The notes under the pieces are model-generated. The model was not told where the DNA came from, ran no database searches, and was given only the letters and a program-made list of their open reading frames with translations. A stretch of 56,523 bases of DNA from Acidobacteria bacterium SCN 69-37 (GTDB lineage: Bacteria > Acidobacteriota > Vicinamibacteria > Vicinamibacterales > SCN-69-37). The DNA lies in the NCBI GenBank assembly GCA_001724025.1, contig MEDJ01000009.1:370762-427284 (forward strand), given 5' to 3'. The translations under genes were made by a program, and so were the position numbers. Of this stretch, positions 21,568 to 29,868 are shown one piece after another. How positions within the stretch are numbered: the stretch's first letter is position 1; every line of letters begins with the position of its first letter.

Positions 21568-23592
21568 TTACCGCGCGCGGAAGACGAGATCGCGCCTGGC
21601 GGTCCGGCCGCCGGGCAGACGGGCCGTGACGCTCAGCAGATGGGGACCGGGATCGAGGCCGATCAGCGGCACCTCGACGCGGACCGGTGCGCCGCCGTCG
21701 GCCTCGACGGCCGCGGGCGTGACGTCCCGGCGGGTCTCGAAACGGAGGTCGCCGGCCGCATCGAACAACTCCGCCGTCACGGCCACGGGCTGGCGTCCGG
21801 CTGCGGCCTGATAGACGCGGATGAACGCCTCGAGCGCTCCACCCACGGCAAACTCGCGACTCGTCGTCGGCGCCACCGGGACCTCGGGTCCGAGATCCCC
21901 CGTCCGCGTCGTCGCCCGATCCGCCTCGTCGGCCAGGAACAGCCCCGAGAGCGCCAGCGTGCTTCGCGACAAATCGGGCACGTCGACGTCGACGAACACC
22001 GTGCCGTTCGTGTCGAGCAACTGGCTCTGCACGTGAAACCGGATCTGGTGCTGGCCCGGCGGCAGCGTGAGCCGCTGGAGGATGTCGTGCCGCGTCTCGT
22101 CGCCCCCGCCCGGTTCGAGCCGCACTCGCTCGATGACCCGCGTGGGATCGCCCGTGCGCCCGTCACTGTCATAGACGTTGCGCGTGATCGTCAGCGTGTC
22201 GTCGGCGGCCGCCCGCAGCGGCGGGAACCGCACGCTCACCACGGTTGCCACCTCCACCTCGCGCCCCTCGCCGGCCGCGCGCGCCAGCGGCAGCGCCGAC
22301 GCCCGCAGCGACAGCCCCTGCGCCGAGGTGAGGCCGGCCATGGCCGACGCGCCGGACGACGGCGCGCCGACGAGCCGCCTGTCGACCACCTCGCCGGCAG
22401 CCGGTGCCCAGTACCCGGAACGGCTGCGCACCGACACGTCGGGCCGGTTCACCCGGATGTCCACCTTCCGGAACCGGCCGTCGGGTGCCGGGTTCGACGG
22501 TTCGTAACCGACGATGTAGTAGACGCGATCCTCGGCCAGCAACTGATCGACGGCCAATTCGATCGCATCGGTGTTGATGACGGCGCGCCCACCCGTCTGA
22601 TCGGCCAGCACGCGCATGAAATCCTGCAGCACCCTGACGCTGCGCGGCACGCGTCGGCGCCCGGGCATGGCCGGCTCCGCCCCGCGCTGCGCCATGCGGC
22701 GGCGCAGGTACTGCTGATAGCCGCCAGCACCCGCCGGGTCGATCCCGTGGATGTTCACGTTGGCCCGCTGCGCCTGGCGGAACACGTCCTTCATCACGTC
22801 GGCCAGCTGCGATCCGCAGGAGTCGGTGGCCGACAGCGACAGCGCCACGCCCACGCTGATGAACATGAGCGCCTTGCGGCGTCCGGGCGCGGTGGCGAGC
22901 CTGGCAGCCACCGTATCGAGCGTCGGCACGGCAGGCTCGCCGCGCATGCAGGGGGATCGCGAGAGCAGCGGACTCCACTGCTGCAGGTCGCCGCCGCGCG
23001 GCGCGGGCGCGGCCGGCGTCCCGCCGATCCAGTCGAGGGTCGCGGGCTGGAAGCGGTCGATCGCGTCGAGCAGCTTCGCGCGATCGCTCGTGAAATCCTG
23101 CGTGCGGCCGGCGTTGTGCGCAAAGACGACGGCCGCCATGTCCGACGGCCCGAGTTGATCGACGATATACCGGGCCGTCTCGCGGGCCGATCGCACGATG
23201 TCCGGATCGTCGGCCGGCAGGTTCACGTCGTCGAACACGATCGCGATCAACCGGCCGTCCCCGAGCTGATCGGAGAGATCGTTGGCGGCCACGTCGCGCG
23301 TGACGTAGCGCATCCGCGCCGATCGAGCCGGATCGTGATCGGCGAGATCCACGGCCGATACCGCGACCACGCGCTGCGGGCGGCCGTCCTCGGTGACGGT
23401 GAAGTCGGCAGCCGTCAGGCCGCGCACCGGCCGACGGTTGCGATCGAGCACTGAGACGTCGAGCTCGATCAGGTCCACTCCGCCGCGGAACACAGGGGTC
23501 TGTGGCCCGGCTTCCTGGGCGAGCAGCGACATCTGCGCTCCGAGGACGGCGGCAGCGATGGCGATTGGGACCAGGGAGATGGAGCGGACCAT
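21568..23592 (-). CDS. VWFA-domain protein, Acidobacteria type (exported)
   Basis: A 674-residue exported protein of the kind described as the VWFA-related acidobacterial domain (TIGR03436). The start ATG 23592 gives a signal peptide MVRSISLVPIAIAAAVLGAQ. An N-terminal beta domain has LIELDVSVLDRNRRPVRGLT and ADFTVTEDGRPQRVV. The VWA core is IAIVFDDVNLP; the metal site normally DxSxS is degenerate here (DDVNL). RVYYIVGYEPSNPAPDGRFR and RSGYWAP are the typical end of the core, and a ~200-residue C-terminal extension follows. Role unknown; no genetic link to its neighbours is obvious. A second member lies at 29.9-31.7 kb. Confidence 0.88.
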   Translation of the reverse strand: MVRSISLVPIAIAAAVLGAQMSLLAQEAGPQTPVFRGGVDLIELDVSVLDRNRRPVRGLTAADFTVTEDGRPQRVVAVSAVDLADHDPARSARMRYVTRDVAANDLSDQLGDGRLIAIVFDDVNLPADDPDIVRSARETARYIVDQLGPSDMAAVVFAHNAGRTQDFTSDRAKLLDAIDRFQPATLDWIGGTPAAPAPRGGDLQQWSPLLSRSPCMRGEPAVPTLDTVAARLATAPGRRKALMFISVGVALSLSATDSCGSQLADVMKDVFRQAQRANVNIHGIDPAGAGGYQQYLRRRMAQRGAEPAMPGRRRVPRSVRVLQDFMRVLADQTGGRAVINTDAIELAVDQLLAEDRVYYIVGYEPSNPAPDGRFRKVDIRVNRPDVSVRSRSGYWAPAAGEVVDRRLVGAPSSGASAMAGLTSAQGLSLRASALPLARAAGEGREVEVATVVSVRFPPLRAAADDTLTITRNVYDSDGRTGDPTRVIERVRLEPGGGDETRHDILQRLTLPPGQHQIRFHVQSQLLDTNGTVFVDVDVPDLSRSTLALSGLFLADEADRATTRTGDLGPEVPVAPTTSREFAVGGALEAFIRVYQAAAGRQPVAVTAELFDAAGDLRFETRRDVTPAAVEADGGAPVRVEVPLIGLDPGPHLLSVTARLPGGRTARRDLVFRAR

Positions 23593-23809
23593 GACCGTTC
23601 TCGCACCGTGCGCCGCGTGAGTGCCTGATCGGGGCGGTTTCCTGGGCCGGGTGCGCACGAACCCGGCTCGGGGGGCCGAGACGCGCATCGACCACCGCCG
23701 CCACGACACGGCCGACCGCAGCCTGCGCCGTGCTCCTGACGATACACGGACGCGCGGAGATCGTCGAGGACCTTGCGACGGAACGAATCCGCGGGCCGCC
23801 CCCGGGCCC

Positions 23810-24811
23810 CTATGTCACAGCGATGTAACGGTTTTCCCGGGCCGACTGCGTGGCCGCGAGCGCCACGGCCGTGGCGCGGCGACCATCCTCGCCGGTGACG
23901 GGCATGGGACGCCCCCCACGCACGGCATCGACGAACGCCTGCATCTCGAGCCGGTACGCGTCGACGTAGCGCTCAGGGAAGAAGGCCATCAGGCGCGCCG
24001 ACCGCCCGCCCGACGCATCGGCCGACACCACGCGATCGACCGTGTGATTGACAGCAGCCACCACGCCGGCCGATCCGAACACTTCCACGCGCTGGTCCTG
24101 CCCGTAGACCGCGCGCCGGCTGTTGTCGATCGTCGCGAGCAGCCCGCCCTCGAGCGACAGGGTCAGCACGGCCGTGTCCCAATCGCCCTCCTCGGCGAAC
24201 ATGCGATCGACGAGCACCGAGGCACGGGCATACACGCCGGTGATCTCGCGGCCCGTGAGGAATCGCACCATGTCGAGATCGTGAACGGTCATGTCGAGGA
24301 AGATGCCCCCCGAGGTCGCGATGAACGATCGCGGCGGCGGCACGGCATCACGACTCGTGATCCGGACCACGTGGATCTCGCCGACGACGCCGGCCGCGAC
24401 CTGCTCGCGCACGCGGGCGAAGTCCGGGTCGTAGCGGCGCTGGAACCCGACCATCATCGGCACCCCCGCCGCCGCCACCGCGGCGTTGATGGCCTCGATG
24501 CGCCGGAGATCGAGATCGATCGGCTTCTCGGTGAAGATGGCCTTCCCTGCCGCAATCGCCGCCATGAGGACGTCGTGATGCGTGGCCGTCGGCGTGCACA
24601 CCACCACGGCATCCACGTCGTCGCGCGCGAGCAGGTCGCGGTAGTCGGTGGTGACGACCGGCACGTGCAGGCGCGTCGCCAGCTCACCGGCGGCTGCCGC
24701 GTCGACGTCGGCAATGGCGACCAGCGTGGCGCCCTCGACGGCGCGGGCCACGTTCGTCCCATGAATCCGGCCGATGCGGCCGGCACCGAGGAGTGCGCAT
24801 CTCAAAGACAT
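23810..24811 (-). CDS. iolG: Gfo/Idh/MocA oxidoreductase, likely inositol 2-dehydrogenase
   Basis: An NAD(P)-dependent dehydrogenase of cytosolic sugar or cyclitol metabolism, 333 residues. The Rossmann loop is GAGRIGRIHG (residues 9-18). The EKP motif (TEKPIDLD, around residue 95) gives the catalytic Lys, and HDLDMVRFLTG in the second domain supplies the HD pair typical of inositol dehydrogenases. GFQRRYDPDF also fits IolG. I start it at ATG 24811 (MSLRCALLGAG). It is last in the run binding protein-ATPase-permease-transporter-dehydrogenase, which suggests uptake and oxidation of myo-inositol or a related polyol; the substrate is inferred. A 28-base palindrome lies just upstream. Confidence 0.85.
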   Translation of the reverse strand: MSLRCALLGAGRIGRIHGTNVARAVEGATLVAIADVDAAAAGELATRLHVPVVTTDYRDLLARDDVDAVVVCTPTATHHDVLMAAIAAGKAIFTEKPIDLDLRRIEAINAAVAAAGVPMMVGFQRRYDPDFARVREQVAAGVVGEIHVVRITSRDAVPPPRSFIATSGGIFLDMTVHDLDMVRFLTGREITGVYARASVLVDRMFAEEGDWDTAVLTLSLEGGLLATIDNSRRAVYGQDQRVEVFGSAGVVAAVNHTVDRVVSADASGGRSARLMAFFPERYVDAYRLEMQAFVDAVRGGRPMPVTGEDGRRATAVALAATQSARENRYIAVT

Positions 24812-24834
24812 GACGGTTGATTGTGCAGGACAGC

Positions 24835-24862
24835 GTAGGGGCGACGCATGCGTCGCCCCTAC
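24835..24862. repeat. Perfect 28-base palindrome at a stop codon
   Basis: Two exact arms of GTAGGGGCGACGCA and its complement with no spacer. The left three bases after the first G, on the minus strand, are the TAG stop of the Nramp-like gene. From memory this motif is scattered in many GC-rich bacterial genomes. A half copy (GTAGGGGCGAC) supplies the stop of the VWFA gene at 29865. Confidence 0.9.
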
Positions 24863-26256
24863 CTCAGCGCCGACAGTTGCTGCCAGATCGTCATCAGTGC
24901 GAGCCCGCCGAAACCGGCGACCGCCCACACCAGGATGCCGAGCCGATACGACCGCACGCGAATCGGCTCGGGCAGGAAGCGCCGGTTGATGATGATGAGC
25001 AGCACCGAGTACACGCACATCATGCCGCCGCCGACCGTGGCCGAAATGATGAGCAGCACGAGCGGCTGGTTCATCCCCGACAACAGCACGAGGCACCCGA
25101 GCGCCACCATGCCCCACACCAGCCCGAAGTACAGACGGCTTTCGCTCACGGACGACGTGCTGAGATAGGTCGACTTGAGCACGTCGGCGGCCAGGCGGCT
25201 CGTGTAGTCGATGATGCCCATCGCCGATCCGAAGAGCGAGAACGCCCCGATCGCCCAGAACAGCGATCCGAACCAGGGAGCGACGAGCGACTGCAGCCGC
25301 TCGCCCTGGATCTCGAGGAACGCCACACTGTTGGGCAGCCCCTGCTGACCGAACAGCAGCGACCGGGCCAGCATCGAGGTCAGGACGATCGTCAGCACCG
25401 TCATGAGGAAGAACGCCGCTGTCTGTTCGAGATTGGCAAACCGCCACCAGCGCCGCCAGCGCGCCATGTTCGCCTCGGTCGGCTCGAACCTGTAGCTTGC
25501 CGGCTCGTGCGCGGCCTCGGGGGCGCCCGTGAGCGGACTCGTCAGCCGCGGCACGTACTGCCCCATGCCGAAGCCCTTGTCGCGAATCCAGTTGCTCTGA
25601 CACAGGTTCTGCCCGCCGCCGGCGCCGGCGAACGCAATCGCGCCGAGCAGCAGTGCGAAACCGAGCTCCGACGGGAATCGCCCGAAGCCACTCGCCATTT
25701 CCACCGGGAGCGCGCGCCAGGTGTCGCCGTCGATCGCGAAGATGATCGCGAGCGCCGCCAGGAGCAGCACCGCCGCGACCTTGACGAAGATCATCCGCTC
25801 GAGAGCGACGTAGACGACCGGCGCCAGGGTCAGCGACGCGCCGATCACGAGGAGCATGCCGACGGCAATCGTCGGCGCGTCACCGCCCCCGAAGAGATAG
25901 GTCACGAGCGTCGCGGAACTGACCGCCCAGCCGGGCCACAGGTTCGCGAAGTACACCATGATGGCCAGCGCGAGTCCCCAGTGCTTCCACACGCGGCTGA
26001 ACCCGGTCATGACGGTTTCGCCGGTCGCCAGCGTGTACCGCTCGATCTCCATGTTCAGGAACAACTGGGTCCCGGCGCCGACGATGGCTCCCCACAGGAA
26101 CACCAGGCCGACCTGCGACGAGATGTAGGGCCAGAGCACGAACTCGCCCGACGACAGGCCGACGCCCCCGGCCACGATGCCAGGGCCGATCAGGCGCCAG
26201 AGACGCCGCGGAGGCTCGGGAAGATCTCGGACGATCGGCGCACGGAACGTGGACAT
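24859..26256 (-). CDS. Nramp-like multi-pass transporter, substrate unknown
   Basis: A 465-residue inner-membrane protein with about eleven hydrophobic helices, beginning MSTFRAPIVRDLPEP before helix 1 (IGPGIVAGGVGLSSGEFVLW). The overall pattern is that of Nramp/LeuT-fold proteins. The metal-binding DPGN motif of true Mn/Fe Nramp transporters is missing: the equivalent stretch reads GGVGLSSGEF. Helix 6 region FAGAGGGQNLCQSNWIRDKG is also different from classical MPH. It lies 22 bases after the permease gene. I infer a divergent branch whose substrate need not be a metal, perhaps the same compound as the ABC importer. The TAG stop is inside the palindrome 24835-24862. Confidence 0.75.
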   Translation of the reverse strand: MSTFRAPIVRDLPEPPRRLWRLIGPGIVAGGVGLSSGEFVLWPYISSQVGLVFLWGAIVGAGTQLFLNMEIERYTLATGETVMTGFSRVWKHWGLALAIMVYFANLWPGWAVSSATLVTYLFGGGDAPTIAVGMLLVIGASLTLAPVVYVALERMIFVKVAAVLLLAALAIIFAIDGDTWRALPVEMASGFGRFPSELGFALLLGAIAFAGAGGGQNLCQSNWIRDKGFGMGQYVPRLTSPLTGAPEAAHEPASYRFEPTEANMARWRRWWRFANLEQTAAFFLMTVLTIVLTSMLARSLLFGQQGLPNSVAFLEIQGERLQSLVAPWFGSLFWAIGAFSLFGSAMGIIDYTSRLAADVLKSTYLSTSSVSESRLYFGLVWGMVALGCLVLLSGMNQPLVLLIISATVGGGMMCVYSVLLIIINRRFLPEPIRVRSYRLGILVWAVAGFGGLALMTIWQQLSALR

Positions 26257-26277
26257 TGAAGAGTCTCCGGTGAATGG

Positions 26278-27228
26278 TCAGGCCGACTCGCGCCAGCGGT
26301 CGAGCGATGTCGCCACCAGCAGCACGGCGCCCTTGACGATGAGCTGGTCGTACGTGCTCACGTGGAACAGGTTGAGCGCGTTGTTGAGGATCCCGATGAA
26401 AAACGCGCCGGCCAGCGTGCCCCAGATCGATCCGCGGCCGCCGAACAGGCTCGTGCCGCCGACGACCACCGCGGCGATGGCGTCGAGTTCGTAGTACTCG
26501 CCGGCCCGCGGATAGCCGGCATTGAGCCGCGACGCCACGAGCACGCCTGCCAGGCCGGCCGCCACGCCCGACAGCGCGTAGACGGCAAACTGCACGCGCG
26601 TGACACGCACGCCGGCCAGCCAGGCCGCCTGCAGGTTGCCGCCCACGGCGAACACGTGCCGGCCGAACGCCGTCCGGGCGAGCCCGATCCACGAAACGAC
26701 GAACACCGCGATCATGACCACGGACGCGACCGCGCCGCCGCTGAGCGTCGCGAAGCCCTCGGGCAGGCCCGTGATCGTCCGCGCGTCCGTGTATTTGAAC
26801 GCTACCCCTCGTGCCATCAGCATCGTTGCCAGCGTCACGACGAAGGCCGGCACGCGCAGCGCCGTCACCGCCAGGCCATTGACGACGCCGGCCGCCAGGC
26901 CGGTGGCCAGACCGGCCAGCAGCGCCACGGGCACGCTGGCGCCGCCGGCGAGCACGCCGGCGCAGATCACCCCGGACAGGCCGACGACCGACCCCACCGA
27001 GAGATCGATCCCGCCCGTGAGGATCACGAACGTCATGCCGGCCGCGAGAATCGCGATGAACGCGTTCTGCCGCAGCACGTTCACGAGGTTGGCCGACGTG
27101 AAGAACGTGTCGGTCGCCAGACCGACGATCAGGCACTCGAGCGCCAGGGCGACGAAAATCGCGTATCGCGAGAGGAACGCGGTGACCGCCGCCGACCGGC
27201 CCGAAACCGTCCTTCCCCTGCCCGTCAT
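26278..27228 (-). CDS. Sugar/cyclitol ABC transporter permease (RbsC family)
   Basis: The membrane component of a ribose/inositol-type importer. 316 residues with 8-10 hydrophobic helices; signature segments are MTFVILTGGIDLSVGSVVGL near the N-terminal third and VVGGTSLFGGRGSIWGTLAG towards the end, where the EAA-like coupling helix lies. The ATG overlaps the ATPase stop by four bases. Works with the ATPase and lipoprotein encoded just upstream. Confidence 0.92.
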   Translation of the reverse strand: MTGRGRTVSGRSAAVTAFLSRYAIFVALALECLIVGLATDTFFTSANLVNVLRQNAFIAILAAGMTFVILTGGIDLSVGSVVGLSGVICAGVLAGGASVPVALLAGLATGLAAGVVNGLAVTALRVPAFVVTLATMLMARGVAFKYTDARTITGLPEGFATLSGGAVASVVMIAVFVVSWIGLARTAFGRHVFAVGGNLQAAWLAGVRVTRVQFAVYALSGVAAGLAGVLVASRLNAGYPRAGEYYELDAIAAVVVGGTSLFGGRGSIWGTLAGAFFIGILNNALNLFHVSTYDQLIVKGAVLLVATSLDRWRESA

Positions 27229-28694
27229 GCCGCGGTCGCCAGGGCCATCACGCGCTCGGCCGTCGCTTCGTGGCGGGCCAGGACGCCGGTGGTGCAGCCG
27301 TCTCGCATGACCACGATCCGATCCGACATGCCGAGGATCTCCGGCAGGTCGGACGAAATCATGAGGATACCGAGTCCATCGTCGGTCAGCGTGTTCATCA
27401 CGCGATAGATTTCGGCACGCGCGGCCACGTCGACGCCGCGCGTCGGCTCGTCGAGAATCAACACGGCTGGCGGCCGGACGACGTAGCGGGCCACGAGCGC
27501 CTTCTGCTGGTTGCCACCCGACAACGTCCCGGCGCGCTGGCCGAGTCCCGCAGCCCGGATGTCGAACGCCTTCACGGCCGCTGCCGCAGCGGACCGTCGT
27601 CGCGTGTTCGACAGCAGGCCGGCACGTGCGAAGGCCGCCAGATGGGTCACGGTGATGTTGTCGTCGACCCCGAGCATCGAGAAGATCCCGCGCGCCTTGC
27701 GGTCCTCGGTGACGTACGCGAGTCCACCGGCAATCGCGGCCGCCGGTGTCCGGAACGCGGCCCGCGTCCCACGCACCTCGATCTGCCCGGACGACCGCAG
27801 CGCGCCGATCATGGCCAGGGCCGCCGACGTGCGTCCCGCGCCCACGAGGCCGGCGACGCCGACGATCTCGCCGGCCCGCACGTCGATCGACACGTCACGG
27901 AACCGCGGCGGCGCCGACAGGTGCGTGGCGCGCAGGACCACGTCGCCAGGGCGCGCCGTGCGTGCCGGGAATTCCTCGGCCACGTCGCGGCCGACCATGT
28001 CGCGGATGAGCGACTCGCGTGTGAACGTCGTCACCGGCGCGGTGCGGATGTGCCGTCCGTCGCGCAGCACCGTGACGCTGTCGCAGACGGCAAAAATCTC
28101 GTCGAGCCGGTGCGAAACATAGATGATGGCCAGCCCGCGCGCCTTCAGGCGGCGCAGCACGCCGAGGAGCGTGTCCACCTCGCTGCCCGACAGCGTCGCC
28201 GACGGCTCGTCGAGGATCAGCACGCGGGCCTCGGTCACCAGCGCGCGGGCGATCTCCACCATCTGCTGGTGCGCCACGCTCAGCCCGCGCACCGGCGCGC
28301 CGGCATCGACGCGGACGCCGAGTTCGTCGAGCAGCCGCTGAGCGCGCTCGCGCATCGTCCGTCCGCGCAGCACGGCCCCCCCGATCTCGCGGCCGAGAAA
28401 CACGTTCTCGGCCACCGTCAGATCCGGCACGAGCGTGAACTCCTGATAGACGATACTGAGGCCGCGCTGCCGGACGGCGAGCGGCCGGCCCACCGGCAGC
28501 GGCACGCCGTCGAGCCGCACCTCGCCCGCATCGGCCACGACCGCCCCGCCGAGAATCTTGATCAGCGTCGACTTGCCCGCCCCGTTCTCGCCGACGAGCG
28601 CGCGGATTTCGCCGCTCGCGACCTCGATCGTGACGTCGCGCAGCACGGTCACGCCGCCGTACTGCTTGGTCAATCCCTGCGCGGCCAGACGCAT
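27225..28694 (-). CDS. Sugar/cyclitol ABC transporter ATPase, two ABC domains (RbsA/MglA family)
   Basis: 489 residues with two ATP-binding cassettes. Domain 1: Walker A GENGAGKST (35-43), a signature region LSVAHQQM, and Walker B VLILDEPSATLS. Domain 2: a degenerate Walker A (GLVGAGRTS, without the Lys), a good signature LSGGNQQKALVARYV and Walker B VLILDEPTRGVD. This asymmetric arrangement is normal for RbsA/MglA-type ATPases. ATG 28694 shares one base with the stop of the binding-protein gene (TGATG). Confidence 0.93.
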   Translation of the reverse strand: MRLAAQGLTKQYGGVTVLRDVTIEVASGEIRALVGENGAGKSTLIKILGGAVVADAGEVRLDGVPLPVGRPLAVRQRGLSIVYQEFTLVPDLTVAENVFLGREIGGAVLRGRTMRERAQRLLDELGVRVDAGAPVRGLSVAHQQMVEIARALVTEARVLILDEPSATLSGSEVDTLLGVLRRLKARGLAIIYVSHRLDEIFAVCDSVTVLRDGRHIRTAPVTTFTRESLIRDMVGRDVAEEFPARTARPGDVVLRATHLSAPPRFRDVSIDVRAGEIVGVAGLVGAGRTSAALAMIGALRSSGQIEVRGTRAAFRTPAAAIAGGLAYVTEDRKARGIFSMLGVDDNITVTHLAAFARAGLLSNTRRRSAAAAAVKAFDIRAAGLGQRAGTLSGGNQQKALVARYVVRPPAVLILDEPTRGVDVAARAEIYRVMNTLTDDGLGILMISSDLPEILGMSDRIVVMRDGCTTGVLARHEATAERVMALATAA

Positions 28695-29641
28695 CAGCGT
28701 GCGGGGGCTCCGGCAGCGTCCAGCGACGCGGCGTCGACCACGCTGACCGGCACGGCCACCACCGGCTCGACAGGCTGGCCGGCCAGGTGCCTGGCGATGA
28801 CCTGAATGGCGGTGCGGCCGATCTCGTCCGGGTGCTGCATGATGTCGGCGCGCAGCGCGCTGCCGCGACGGATGGCCTCCTGCGCTTCGGCCGTCGCATC
28901 GAACCCGACAATCGCGATGTCCTTGCGGCCCGCGGCCTCGAGCACGGCCAGCGCGCCGAGGGCCGAGTCGTCATTGATCGCGAACACGCCCTTCAGCGAT
29001 CGGTGGGCCTGCAGCATGTCCTCCATCGCCGCCATCGCCCGCGCGCGCTGCCCGCTGGCCGACGGGCGCTGCACCACGCGGACGTTCGGGTGCTTCGCGA
29101 TCTCCTCGTCGAAGCCGCGCGTCCGGTCCTGCACCGACGCCACCTCCGGGTGATCGATGATGATGACGTCGCCCTGCTCGCCGATGAGCGCCGCCAGCGT
29201 CCGCGCCGCCAGGCGCCCGCCCTCGACGTTGTCACTCGCCACGTGCGACACCACGTGACCGCCGCGGGCCGCCACATCCGCCGTGAACACCGGGATCCCC
29301 GCCTGTTCGGCGGCCTGAATCGACGGCACCACCGCGCTCGAGTCACACGGCGCCGCAAGGATGGCCGAGACACGCTGCGTGACGAAATCCTCGAACTGCG
29401 CGACCTGCCTCGCCGGATCCATCTCGCAGGCCACGACCACCAGGTCCATCCCCTGCGCCGCGGCCTCGGCGCGCAGGGCGTCTTCGAGGTCCTTGAAGAA
29501 CGAGTGCGTCTGCGTCAGCAGCGTCACGCCCACGAGCGGCCGATCCCGCCCGGCAGGTGTACCACTGCCACAGGCCGACACGCCCAGTCCCACGAGCATG
29601 ATTGCCAGTACCCACTTGATCACTCGACCGAACATCGTCAT
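28694..29641 (-). CDS. Substrate-binding lipoprotein of sugar ABC transporter (RbsB family)
   Basis: A periplasmic-binding-protein type 1 fold, 315 residues. The start ATG 29641 has GAGG nine bases upstream; the N terminus MTMFGRVIKWVLAIMLVGLG leads to a lipobox VSAC with Cys24, so it should be membrane-anchored. Core motifs are VGVTLLTQTHSFFKDLEDAL, AILAAPCDSSAVVPSIQAAE and VFAINDDSALGALAVLEAAG. A GTG five codons upstream is an alternative start. With IolG at the end of the operon, an inositol-like ligand is plausible but not shown. Confidence 0.9.
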   Translation of the reverse strand: MTMFGRVIKWVLAIMLVGLGVSACGSGTPAGRDRPLVGVTLLTQTHSFFKDLEDALRAEAAAQGMDLVVVACEMDPARQVAQFEDFVTQRVSAILAAPCDSSAVVPSIQAAEQAGIPVFTADVAARGGHVVSHVASDNVEGGRLAARTLAALIGEQGDVIIIDHPEVASVQDRTRGFDEEIAKHPNVRVVQRPSASGQRARAMAAMEDMLQAHRSLKGVFAINDDSALGALAVLEAAGRKDIAIVGFDATAEAQEAIRRGSALRADIMQHPDEIGRTAIQVIARHLAGQPVEPVVAVPVSVVDAASLDAAGAPAR

Positions 29642-29717
29642 CTCGAAGTGCCTCACTGATGTCGACTACCGGCTACCGGCTACCGCCGCCGCGCAGCCCG
29701 CCGCCCGCAGCAGTCGG

Positions 29718-29778
29718 AGCCCTGGGGCTTCAGTCCCAGGGGCCTGTCTCCCCGAGGCTGAAGCCTCGGGGCTCCGGA
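29718..29778. repeat. REPIN-like pair of inverted REP hairpins
   Basis: Two hairpins face each other: CCCTGGG...CCCAGGG (29720-29741) and CCCCGAGGCT-GA-AGCCTCGGGG (29750-29771). The block begins GGAGCCC and ends GGGCTCC, so the two units are in inverted orientation, the layout of REPINs/BIMEs. Single units recur at 47.8 and 56.5 kb. It lies in the 223-base gap between the binding-protein gene and the VWFA gene, which otherwise holds short CCGGCTA and GCAGCCCGCC repeats. Confidence 0.8.
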
Positions 29779-29857
29779 TGCCGCCGCGCAGCCCGCCCCC
29801 CGTGCAGCCCATTGCCGTACAGCCCGCCGCCGCCCCGCCGTCCGAGCCGACACGGGG

Positions 29858-29868
29858 GTCGCCCCTAC
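29858..29868. repeat. Half copy of the GTAGGGGCGAC palindrome at a stop codon
   Basis: GTAGGGGCGAC on the minus strand, identical to the outer part of the palindrome at 24835-24862. Its TAG is the stop codon (29865-29867) of the VWFA gene. Confidence 0.7.

Noticed and set aside
18772..23454. A 1560-codon open frame on the plus strand
   Set aside because: Antisense to the spermidine-synthase-like fusion and a VWFA gene, low-complexity R/H/Q/E composition, no domain; a shadow frame.
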